5,706 nucleotides of DNA from Desulfatirhabdium butyrativorans (GCA_020718785.1 DYRK01000316.1:1241-6946), one strand, 5' to 3'; shown: positions 1-5,154, numbered from the stretch's first letter. Numbers and translations are program-made. Notes: generated from the letters alone by a model not told the origin.

Positions 1-69
1 ATGTTCCTTCTCGGCTCCGGTCTGGTCGGACTTGCAGGGCTGAGGAAAAAGTTTAATAAAAAGAACTAA
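1..69 (+). CDS. C-terminal end of a PEP-CTERM-type exported protein (partial)
   Basis: The frame is open from the left edge to a TAA at 67-69, giving 22 residues: a hydrophobic stretch (FLLGSGLVGLAGL) followed by a basic tail (RKKFNKKN). This is the layout of the PEP-CTERM sorting signal, in which a Pro-Glu-Pro motif (which would lie just outside the window) precedes a transmembrane helix and an Arg/Lys-rich end. Such proteins are exported and are thought to be cleaved by exosortase in bacteria that make extracellular polysaccharide. The ATG at position 1 is probably an internal Met, since the hydrophobic helix would be a poor start for a gene. The rest of the protein is not visible, so its function is unknown. 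A strong terminator follows 19 bp after the stop, which supports this being a real gene end. Confidence 0.8.
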   Translation: MFLLGSGLVGLAGLRKKFNKKN

Positions 70-87
70 ATGTTCTTTACGATAATG

Positions 88-121
88 AAAAAGGCAGCGT
101 CGTTAAGATGCTGCCTTTTTT
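88..121 (+). terminator. Rho-independent terminator of the PEP-CTERM gene
   Basis: An 11-bp perfect stem pairs AAAAAGGCAGC (88-98) with GCTGCCTTTTT (110-120) around an 11-nt loop. A run of T residues follows directly, and a further T-rich tract lies at 122-130. It sits 19 bp after the stop codon of the gene at the left edge. The A-rich left side means it could also work on the minus strand. Confidence 0.85.
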
Positions 122-131
122 GTTATTTTTA

Positions 132-231
132 AAAACGATTTGCAAAATCGTTTTCTACCGGTTTTAAGTAGGACGATTTTGTAAATCGTCATGTTGATAA
201 AAAAGATAAAAACGATTTGCAAAATCGTTTT
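132..231. repeat. Cluster of three REP-like hairpins (ACGATTT family)
   Basis: There are two identical copies with a 10-bp stem (AAAACGATTT / AAATCGTTTT) and loop GCA, at 132-154 and 209-231. Between them at 172-190 is a variant with an 8-bp stem (GACGATTT / AAATCGTC) and loop TGT. The variant reads best as the same unit on the other strand with a changed loop (ACA for GCA). Related units with different stem bases occur at 2653-2675 and 2682-2704, and a degenerate one at 669-685. The size, spacing and alternating orientation resemble REP/BIME elements, but no RAYT-type transposase is visible in the window. Confidence 0.8.
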
Positions 232-260
232 ACGGCAAATTTTAAAAGCGCAAATCCGGA

Positions 261-296
261 AAATCGGACAAATCAATTTTTATTTGTCCGATTTTT
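261..296. repeat. Perfect 14-bp hairpin
   Basis: AAAATCGGACAAAT (261-274) is the exact reverse complement of ATTTGTCCGATTTT (283-296), with an 8-nt loop. Its right arm ends in five T residues, so it could act as a weak terminator. However, no gene lies close upstream on the plus strand apart from the one already ended by the terminator at 88-121. Confidence 0.75.
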
Positions 297-615
297 AGGA
301 CTGAATCCGAAAAAGTTGGCGATTACCCATGTGTCTCGGATATCATATTTCCTCGGAACTCAGCCGGATAAAATTATTTTTTATTTTAAAAATAGTAATT
401 TATAAATATAATGAATATAAAAAACAGATTCTGGTACAGTCTTTGCATATATAATTTATGAAAACAATTAATGACGAGTTAAAAAAATAAAACCCCCTTG
501 TTTATCCTTAGCCCGATTGATTGGACAGTTGAAAAAAGAGTTAAAGTAAGAGTTCCGCCACAAGTCCGTGACAGGGCAAGGGCATTGGCTTCTGCCCTGT
601 CAAACCCCTGAAAAA

Positions 616-758
616 AGAGGGCCGGAAAAAACGCATTATCCTGCTGAAAAACCTTTCTCCAAAATAGAACGCATTTGCAACGCGTCAAAAATATTTCGGA
701 TAACGGTACCCTCCCGAAAGCAAACCCGGTTGGGATAATGCGTTTTTTCCGGCTCTCT
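616..758. repeat. Long inverted repeat abutting the yifB stop codon (MITE-like)
   Basis: Arms of 26 nt (616-641 and 733-758) match at 25 positions. The shared core is GCCGGAAAAAACGCATTATC. They enclose 91 bp with no coding frame. The right arm ends on the first base of the yifB stop triplet (758-760 on the plus strand). On the minus strand the distal arm runs into six T residues (611-616), so the transcript of yifB could fold and end here, although the loop is long for a classic terminator. A small non-autonomous mobile element is the likelier origin. Confidence 0.65.
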
Positions 759-2323
759 TATTTCCGCACTCCTCCATCTTCCCAAACCTGATATTTTTTT
801 GTTCCTCTGTCCAAACTCCGATATTGAACAGCTTCGGAAATATGATTAACGCGGATATCCGCGTCTCCCTCAAGATCGGCAATGGTTCTCCCTATTTTCA
901 GGATACGGTTGTACGCGCGTGCAGAAAGCCCGAGCTTGTCAACAGCTTTCTCAAGAAGGGCGGCAGAAGCATCACCGATGACACAGTGCTGTCTGATCTG
1001 ACGGTTGCTCATCTGGGCATTGCAGAATATTTTTGTTTTTTCAAATCTCCTTGCCTGAACGCGGCGGGCTGCTGAAACGCGTTTCCGAATGTCTGCCGAA
1101 GGCTCTGTCAGGATTTTCCCCACCAAATCTTTGTAGGAAACCGCCGGCACTTCCACATGAATATCTATCCTGTCCATCAGGGGACCGGAAATTTTCGAGC
1201 GGTACCGGCTTATCTGCTGAAGTGTGCAACTGCATTCATGCCTCGGATCGGAATAATATCCGCAGGGACAGGGATTCATTGCCGCAATCAGCATAAACCC
1301 TGCCGGATATGTGACAGTGGAAGATGCCCTTGAAATCGTTACCTTCATGCCTTCCAAAGGCTGACGCATAACCTCAAGCACATGCTTTTTGAATTCAGGC
1401 AGTTCATCTAAAAAAAGCACCCCGTTATGTGCCAGACTCACTTCGCCGGGTCTCGGAAAATGTCCCCCGCCGATCAGCCCGGCATCCGATATGGTGTGAT
1501 GAGGAGAACGGAATGGTCTTGCTGTGATCAAAGCCTGATTTTTTTCCAGCATCCCGGCAACACTGAATATTTTTGTAGTTTCAACAGCTTCGGCAAAACT
1601 CAGGGGCGGAAGAACAGAGGGAATCCGCTTTGCGAGCATGGTTTTTCCTGATCCCGGAGGTCCGATCATAATCAGATTATGCCCCCCTGCCGCGGCTACT
1701 TCCAATGCCCGCTTGACATGCTCCTGCCCCATTACCTCTGAAAAATCCGAATCATTGCCGGAATACCCTTCGAATATGGCGGAAATATCTGTTTTCTGAG
1801 GTTCTATATTTGTAAATCCCCGGAAAAAATCAATCACCTGATTCAGCGTTTTTGCCGGAAGAACCGAGATTCCATCCACTACCGAGGCTTCACGACCGTT
1901 GTCAGACGGAACGATAATCCCCGAATATCCCGCGTCTTTTGCCGCTATTGCCATGGGCAGTGAACCGTTTACAGGCTTGATCCTGCCGTCCAAAGAAAGC
2001 TCCCCCAGAATAAGATACATGGAAAGAATCTCCTGCGGAATCAGGCGCATCGCACATAGAATCCCCAGCGCCATGGGCAGATCAAAGCCGGTTCCCTCTT
2101 TTTTGATGTTGGCAGGAGCAAGGTTCACCGTGATCCGGTCATCCGGAAACATATATCCGGAATTGCCGATAGCAGTTCTCACGCGCTCCTTGCTCTCCTT
2201 CACGGAAGCTTCGGGAAGCCCCACCGTGGTGAAAGAGGGAAGTCCCGGAGAAATATCCACTTCCACTTCAACCAGATATGCGTCAATACCGATCACGGCA
2301 CTGCTTAAAACCTTTGCAAGCAC
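758..2323 (-). CDS. yifB: YifB/ComM family Mg-chelatase-like AAA+ ATPase
   Basis: A 521-residue protein that matches the YifB/ComM family along its length. Residues 1-170 form the Lon-protease-like (ChlI-type) N-terminal domain with the signature PGLPSFTTVGLP at 26-37. The AAA+ module has Walker A GPPGSGKT (221-228), Walker B GVLFLDE (301-307), sensor Asn350 and the motif LMDRIDIH (382-389). Cysteines 352, 354, 364 and 366 form the family's probable zinc site. The C-terminal Mg-chelatase domain carries SARAYNRILKIGRT (467-480). In naturally competent bacteria, ComM is a helicase that drives branch migration during recombination of incoming DNA. In other bacteria the role is less clear. The start is GTG (2321-2323), chosen because GGAGG lies 6 nt upstream and the alignment begins at MLAKV. 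Most members end near the YRSLDR motif, so the last 15 or so residues (GTKKYQVWEDGGVRK) are an extra tail that runs up to the neighbouring inverted repeat. Confidence 0.96.
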   Translation of the reverse strand: MLAKVLSSAVIGIDAYLVEVEVDISPGLPSFTTVGLPEASVKESKERVRTAIGNSGYMFPDDRITVNLAPANIKKEGTGFDLPMALGILCAMRLIPQEILSMYLILGELSLDGRIKPVNGSLPMAIAAKDAGYSGIIVPSDNGREASVVDGISVLPAKTLNQVIDFFRGFTNIEPQKTDISAIFEGYSGNDSDFSEVMGQEHVKRALEVAAAGGHNLIMIGPPGSGKTMLAKRIPSVLPPLSFAEAVETTKIFSVAGMLEKNQALITARPFRSPHHTISDAGLIGGGHFPRPGEVSLAHNGVLFLDELPEFKKHVLEVMRQPLEGMKVTISRASSTVTYPAGFMLIAAMNPCPCGYYSDPRHECSCTLQQISRYRSKISGPLMDRIDIHVEVPAVSYKDLVGKILTEPSADIRKRVSAARRVQARRFEKTKIFCNAQMSNRQIRQHCVIGDASAALLEKAVDKLGLSARAYNRILKIGRTIADLEGDADIRVNHISEAVQYRSLDRGTKKYQVWEDGGVRK

Positions 2324-2329
2324 AATTTT

Positions 2330-2334
2330 CCTCC
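2330..2334 (-). promoter_or_regulatory. Shine-Dalgarno site of yifB (fixes the GTG start)
   Basis: On the minus strand GGAGG lies 6 nt before the GTG codon. No in-frame ATG with a comparable site is present, so this site decides the start. Confidence 0.85.
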
Positions 2335-2352
2335 GATCTTTAAAATTTATAA

Positions 2353-2381
2353 ATCATAACAAAGATATGTCCGATGAACAA
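2353..2381 (-). promoter_or_regulatory. Candidate sigma-70 promoter of yifB
   Basis: Reading the minus strand, TTGTTC (2376-2381) and TATGAT (2353-2358) are separated by exactly 17 nt. The -10 box matches the consensus at five of six positions, the -35 box at three. The predicted start of transcription would lie about 20-25 nt ahead of the GTG. The prediction comes from sequence match and spacing alone. Confidence 0.45.
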
Positions 2382-2484
2382 TCTTTTTGTATGCTGACCG
2401 GATGAAAATCTTTTTCGGATTTTGTTGCAAAAAAAACATAATACGCTATATGAATGCTATATTATCAAGGTTGTTTTTAAATTA

Positions 2485-2509
2485 CCCTCGTTCCCACGCT
2501 CCGGCGTGG
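2485..2509. repeat. Truncated CGTTCCCA-type palindrome
   Basis: CCCTCGTTCCCACGC is followed by loop TCCG and GCGTGG, giving a 6-bp stem (2494-2499 with 2504-2509). In the fuller copy at 4370-4395 the right arm continues to mirror GTTCCC. Here that part is missing and a different inverted repeat starts at 2511. The shared block CCCTCGTTCCCA (2485-2496) is present in both copies. Confidence 0.7.
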
Positions 2510-2510
2510 A

Positions 2511-2591
2511 GGAGTGCTGAAATGCCAATTTTATAAGATGGGTTCAGCACTGCGCCAAAGCCATCTTATAAAATCGGCATTTTTGCACTCC
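2511..2591. repeat. Long inverted repeat with 31-nt arms
   Basis: The arms at 2511-2541 and 2561-2591 match at 28 of 31 positions, around a 19-nt loop. A second, competing stem exists: AGTGCTGA (2513-2520) is the exact reverse complement of TCAGCACT (2544-2551), which lies in the loop. It encodes nothing and could be a very short MITE or a structured leader. Confidence 0.8.
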
Positions 2592-2627
2592 GGATTATCC
2601 CGGTATTTCCATTATGGTTTATACTGC

Positions 2628-2739
2628 CCACCGGCATAATCTGCGCTTCTGTAAAACGGCTTTGCAAGCCGTTTTATCGGCAAAACGGTTTGCAAAACCG
2701 TTTTACAGAAAATTCGGAAAGCGCAGATTATGACGGTGG
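2628..2739. repeat. Nested palindrome holding two REP-like hairpins upstream of lpxC
   Basis: The outer arms (2628-2648 and 2719-2739) match at 20 of 21 positions, core CATAATCTGCGCTT. Inside, AAAACGGCTT / AAGCCGTTTT (2653-2675, loop TGC) and AAAACGGTTT / AAACCGTTTT (2682-2704, loop GCA) each form a perfect 10-bp hairpin. The two units are also near reverse complements of each other (2649-2665 with 2692-2708, 16 of 17), so they can pair together as a continuation of the outer stem. The palindrome ends 30 bp before the lpxC start codon. Confidence 0.8.
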
Positions 2740-2757
2740 AAAGAATATATGATTTAT

Positions 2758-2762
2758 AAGGA
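2758..2762 (+). promoter_or_regulatory. Shine-Dalgarno site of lpxC
   Basis: AAGGA lies 7 nt before the ATG at 2770. It supports this start over any internal Met codon. Confidence 0.75.
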
Positions 2763-2769
2763 ATAATAA

Positions 2770-3681
2770 ATGGTTATCCATATACAGCAAAGAACGGTTG
2801 CAAAACCGGTTTCCTGTTCGGGAACCGGAGTTCATTCGGGCAAACCGGTCAGGCTGACGGTCAGACCCGCGCGTATCAATCACGGCATCAGATTTGTCAG
2901 GACCGATCTGCCGGACAGCCCGGACATCTGCGCGCATTTCAATTCCGTGGTTGACACAAGCCTTGCAACGGTAATAGGCTGCAACGGATTTATTGTTTCG
3001 ACCATAGAGCATCTGATGGCAGCATTTGCCGGTCTTTCCATAGATAACGCCCTTGTGGAATTAGATGCTTACGAGGTTCCGATCATGGACGGCAGCGCAG
3101 GTCCTTTCACCGCGATGATAAGGTCCGCGGGTATAAGAGAGCAGGCAGGACCCAAATGCTTTTTTGTTGTCAAAGAACCGATTGAACTGAAAGAAAACGG
3201 AAAATCCGTTGCCATTTATCCGGATCCGAGTTTCCGAATTACCTGCACCATAGAATTCCCTCATCCCCTGATCCGAAAACAAACCTATTCCTTTGAACTC
3301 TCCGATGAGGTATTTGAACGGGAAATTGCCAGTGCCAGAACTTTCGGCTTTATTCAGGAAGTCGAATACCTTAAACGCTACGGCTTTGCCCGGGGCGGTT
3401 CTTTGGATAATGTCGTGGTACTGGACAAAGCCGGCATTCTGAATCAGGACGGACTGCGCTTTCAGGATGAATTTGTCCGGCACAAGATTTTGGACTGCCT
3501 CGGCGATTTTTCCCTGCTGGGACTGCCGTTGCTGGGGCATCTTGTGGTCAGCAAATCCGGACATGCCTTTAATCATGCGTTCCTGAAAGAATTTTTTGCC
3601 CGGAAAGAATCATGGGACACGCTTACCATCCATGATATTCCCAGAATCTCTGATTTCCGACCGGAAAGCTTTGCTGCCTGA
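2770..3681 (+). CDS. lpxC: UDP-3-O-acyl-N-acetylglucosamine deacetylase LpxC
   Basis: A 303-residue cytoplasmic zinc amidase. It removes the acetyl group from UDP-3-O-acyl-GlcNAc, the first committed step of lipid A synthesis, so the host makes an LPS outer membrane. The length is typical of the family. Both LpxC domains are present. The first has VSCSGTGVHSGKPV (14-27) and the motif STIEHLMAA (77-85) with the catalytic Glu80 and zinc ligand His81. The second has FGFIQEVEYLKRYGFARGGS (192-211), RHKILDCLGD (237-246) with zinc ligands His238 and Asp242 and Lys239, and KSGHAFNH (262-269) with the general acid His265. No key residue is missing. The ATG start has a Shine-Dalgarno and the N-terminus aligns with the family. 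It leads a probable two-gene operon with the DUF4390 gene 42 bp downstream. In many Proteobacteria LpxC level is set by proteolysis; nothing in this sequence shows how it is controlled here. Confidence 0.98.
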   Translation: MVIHIQQRTVAKPVSCSGTGVHSGKPVRLTVRPARINHGIRFVRTDLPDSPDICAHFNSVVDTSLATVIGCNGFIVSTIEHLMAAFAGLSIDNALVELDAYEVPIMDGSAGPFTAMIRSAGIREQAGPKCFFVVKEPIELKENGKSVAIYPDPSFRITCTIEFPHPLIRKQTYSFELSDEVFEREIASARTFGFIQEVEYLKRYGFARGGSLDNVVVLDKAGILNQDGLRFQDEFVRHKILDCLGDFSLLGLPLLGHLVVSKSGHAFNHAFLKEFFARKESWDTLTIHDIPRISDFRPESFAA

Positions 3682-3723
3682 CCGCGGTTTCGGGGATATG
3701 GAACAACACAGACAGACGGCTAA

Positions 3724-4296
3724 ATGACATCCTTGATAAAGCGGAACATAACTATCATTTTTGCGGGCATTATTATATTCCTGATACAGAATCCGGCGGC
3801 TGCACAGCAGGCGAGGCTTTCCGATATTACCATCACCAATACCCGCGACAGTCTCGAACTGATTTATCTGCATGTCAAAGGCACATTTACCGAAGAAATG
3901 AGAAAAGCGGTTTTAAGCGGCGTACCCATTACTTTTTCTTTTTTTATAACGCTGGATGAGGTCCGCGGTTTCTGGAAAAACAAACCCATTGCCGAAATCA
4001 CCCTCACGCATACCATCAAATATCATAATCTGAAAAAAGAATTTTCGGTAAAGCGGTCTTATGACGACAGAACCCTGACCGCCCGTTCTTTCAGCGAAGC
4101 CGAACTGCTGATGAATGAAATAAGAAATCTCAGGATTATTGCATCGGACCGGCTGGAAAAAGGCAAACCTTACCGATTGAAAGCCAAGGCACAGTTGAAC
4201 AAGGTGACACTTCCGCTGTATCTGCATTATATTCTGTTTTTTGTTTCACTCTGGGATTTTGAAACTGAGTGGCAGACCATAGATTTTACTTATTGA
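3724..4296 (+). CDS. DUF4390 family exported protein
   Basis: A 190-residue protein with a clear N-terminal export signal: basic SLIKR, a hydrophobic core (about residues 9-21) and AAA-QQ, with likely cleavage after Ala27. The mature part begins with ARLSDITITNTRDSLEL and contains FTEEMRKAVLSGVPITFSFF (55-74), THTIKYHNLKKEF (about 115-127) and a C-terminal block YLHYILFFVSLWDFETEW ending TIDFTY. These are hallmarks of DUF4390 (PF14334), known mainly from Desulfobacterota and some other Proteobacteria. The molecular function is unknown. The hydrophobic stretch LYLHYILFFVSLW near the end may be membrane associated. An in-frame TAA directly before the ATG fixes the start as the earliest possible. 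The Shine-Dalgarno is weak. The gene lies 42 bp after lpxC on the same strand and is probably co-transcribed. In related bacteria I recall DUF4390 genes next to NtrY/NtrX-type two-component genes; none follows here. Confidence 0.9.
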   Translation: MTSLIKRNITIIFAGIIIFLIQNPAAAQQARLSDITITNTRDSLELIYLHVKGTFTEEMRKAVLSGVPITFSFFITLDEVRGFWKNKPIAEITLTHTIKYHNLKKEFSVKRSYDDRTLTARSFSEAELLMNEIRNLRIIASDRLEKGKPYRLKAKAQLNKVTLPLYLHYILFFVSLWDFETEWQTIDFTY

Positions 4297-4335
4297 GAAG
4301 TGAAAAGTGAGAATTGAAAAGGCGGATGTACTTTT

Positions 4336-4575
4336 TTACACAGGTAAAACCGGGCTTTGCTTACAGGGGCGTTCCCAAGCAGGGGCTTGGGAACGAGGGA
4401 AAAGTCCGGCTTGATATCTGTAACCGCCGACTGCACCGAGAACATGCATAGCTTCGGTAAAACACGGACATGTCGTCAGCATCGGCAATATTTCAAGAGC
4501 GTCAACGCATATCTGATGTTTGTCATCTCTTCTGTAAGGCAGAGCGATCAGAGGTCCGGTATCCGTCAGAATCAC
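4336..4575 (-). pseudogene. Truncated PIN-domain toxin (VapC-like)
   Basis: The first 59 residues read as the start of a PIN-domain ribonuclease: MILTDTGPLIAL with the first catalytic acid Asp5, then CVDALEILP, and TCPCFTEAM with the second acid Glu41, followed by GAVGGYRYQ. PIN toxins of this type are usually about 130-140 residues and need further Asp residues in their second half to bind Mg2+. That half is absent. From residue 60 the frame runs through a CGTTCCCAAGC palindrome (4370-4395) and ends at a TAA (4336-4338) in unrelated DNA, so the last 20 residues are not PIN sequence. It is almost certainly inactive. The start is GTG (4573-4575), overlapping the old antitoxin stop by GTGA, the tight coupling typical of vapBC operons. 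Confidence 0.8.
4370..4395. repeat. CGTTCCCAAGC palindrome that truncates the PIN toxin
   Basis: CGTTCCCAAGC (4370-4380) and GCTTGGGAACG (4385-4395) form a perfect 11-bp stem with loop AGGG. The flanking CGAGGG on the right makes it, read on the minus strand, start CCCTCGTTCCCA like the copy at 2485. It lies exactly where PIN homology stops (residue 59, about position 4399). Confidence 0.8.
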
Positions 4576-4688
4576 AGATGCCCCTGCCGTCTTTTTCCAA
4601 GCAGAATGTCAGCAAATTTTTTGCCGGTGCCTGCGACATCTGAGCGCCGCCTTTGACAAACTCGCTGCTGTCAAAAAACGCCGATATA
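4572..4688 (-). pseudogene. 3' remnant of the VapB-like antitoxin gene
   Basis: Beyond the inserted element the minus strand still reads as the C-terminal part of the antitoxin, but in broken frames. DSSEFVKGGAQMSQAPA is legible in one frame, and KKFADILLGKRRQGHL, ending in a TGA (4572-4574), in another. The stop overlaps the toxin GTG by four bases. Removing one T from the minus-strand T6 run (4673-4678) and adding one A to the minus-strand A6 run (4617-4622) would join the parts. Removing the element with one TA copy would then give a continuous protein of about 101 residues with the 63-residue piece upstream. The family assignment is from pattern recognition of the ending typical of PIN-partner antitoxins. 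Confidence 0.7.
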
Positions 4689-4793
4689 AGTACCTGAGCA
4701 AAAATTTTGTAACATAATTCTAATTTTTGAATGTCCGATTTTCAAACGGTTTCAGATTAAAAAATGTTACAAAATTATTGGTGAGGTACTTAT
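4686..4793. mobile_element. MITE-like element inserted in the antitoxin gene
   Basis: Terminal inverted repeats of 30 nt (4686-4715 and 4764-4793) match at 27 positions. Their shared parts are ATAAGTACCT and AATTTTGTAACAT. The element proper, AGTACC...GGTACT (4689-4790, 102 bp), is flanked by TA on both sides (4687-4688 and 4791-4792), which fits a TA target duplication as made by IS630/Tc1-mariner-type transposases. The 48-bp centre has no coding capacity, so it would need a transposase encoded elsewhere. One terminal repeat supplies the TAA that ends the upstream antitoxin frame. The parent IS cannot be named from sequence alone. Confidence 0.8.
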
Positions 4794-4981
4794 CCTGTCA
4801 GCAGATCAGCCAGTGTTTCCGCCCTGTTCTGTCTGCCTGTTTTTGTCCGCACAGATTTTGCTCTCAGTACCGAGATTCTTTCCCGAAGTGTTCCGAGAGC
4901 AACTATTTCAACAGTTGTTCCCTGTTTTTCAGCGAGTTCATTCAGATATGTTTCGATTTCAGGAGTTAATGTGATGACCAT
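4790..4981 (-). CDS. Truncated VapB-like antitoxin, N-terminal part
   Basis: A 63-codon frame with a good Shine-Dalgarno (GAGG, 7 nt before the ATG at 4979-4981). It starts MVITLTPEIETYLNELAEKQ, the form of a DNA-binding N-terminal segment seen in antitoxins that partner PIN toxins, and ends ETLADLLTG. The TAA stop (4790-4792) is created by the inserted element: its TA duplication plus the first A of its end. Homologous antitoxins continue for about 40 more residues, which normally bind and neutralise the toxin. That missing part lies beyond the element at 4572-4688. The truncated product might still bind its own operator, but it lacks the toxin-binding region. With the toxin also truncated, there is no selection visible for keeping it. 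Function is by family inference only. Confidence 0.7.
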   Translation of the reverse strand: MVITLTPEIETYLNELAEKQGTTVEIVALGTLRERISVLRAKSVRTKTGRQNRAETLADLLTG

Positions 4982-5154
4982 ATTTATCCTCGGAATGATC
5001 GTATTCGGGGCTTCATATTTCTATTATATTTCGCTTGAACGTCTTGTTATGCCGTAATAAATCTTCGCTCATATCACATTTCCGGGAAAATTGCAACTTA
5101 ACGGCTTGAATCCGTTGAATATTCGGTGATTACGGAGTCTGTGTTTTCAGAGAG

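Larger units (their letters stand above)
122..757. other. 636-bp gene-free stretch rich in palindromes
   Basis: No open frame here looks like a real gene. The frames that exist are short, lack good ribosome binding sites and run through hairpins. From left to right the stretch holds three REP-like hairpins (132-231), a perfect 14-bp hairpin (261-296), an AT-rich segment (about 370-490), a 9-bp stem pairing GACAGGGCA (570-578) with TGCCCTGTC (593-601), and a 26-bp inverted repeat (616-641 with 733-758) that encloses a small hairpin at 669-685. It separates two genes that converge on it. Confidence 0.7.
2382..2769. other. Divergent intergenic region between yifB and lpxC
   Basis: No gene is visible. 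Starting from the yifB side it contains an AT-rich part (about 2382-2484), a truncated CGTTCCCA repeat (2485-2509), a 31-nt inverted repeat (2511-2591), a nested palindrome with two REP-like units (2628-2739), and an AT-rich leader before lpxC. I found no convincing -35/-10 pair for lpxC. A TATGAT at 2748-2753 lacks a matching -35 box. Confidence 0.65.

Noticed and set aside
132..231. CRISPR array
   Set aside because: Only two identical copies occur, each is an internally complete hairpin, the separation is irregular with a third variant between, and no cas gene is present.
217..405. 62-codon plus-strand open frame
   Set aside because: It begins inside a REP-like hairpin, runs through the perfect 14-bp hairpin and has no recognisable domain or clear ribosome binding site.
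570..601. 9-bp stem as a terminator
   Set aside because: Neither strand has a T run after the stem, and no gene ends next to it.
479..688. 69-codon minus-strand open frame
   Set aside because: It crosses one arm and part of the loop of the 616-758 inverted repeat and has low-information sequence with no family resemblance.
1899..2405. 168-codon plus-strand open frame
   Set aside because: It is antisense to the N-terminal half of yifB, which has full family motifs on the other strand.
2748..2753. TATGAT as the -10 box of lpxC
   Set aside because: No acceptable -35 hexamer lies 16-18 nt upstream; the bases there belong to the palindrome arm.
3061..3576. 171-codon minus-strand open frame
   Set aside because: It is antisense to lpxC, whose catalytic motifs are intact on the plus strand.
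4295..4320. AGTGA-type near-repeat just after the DUF4390 gene
   Set aside because: It is too short and imperfect to call a tandem repeat, and looks like ordinary purine-rich intergenic DNA.
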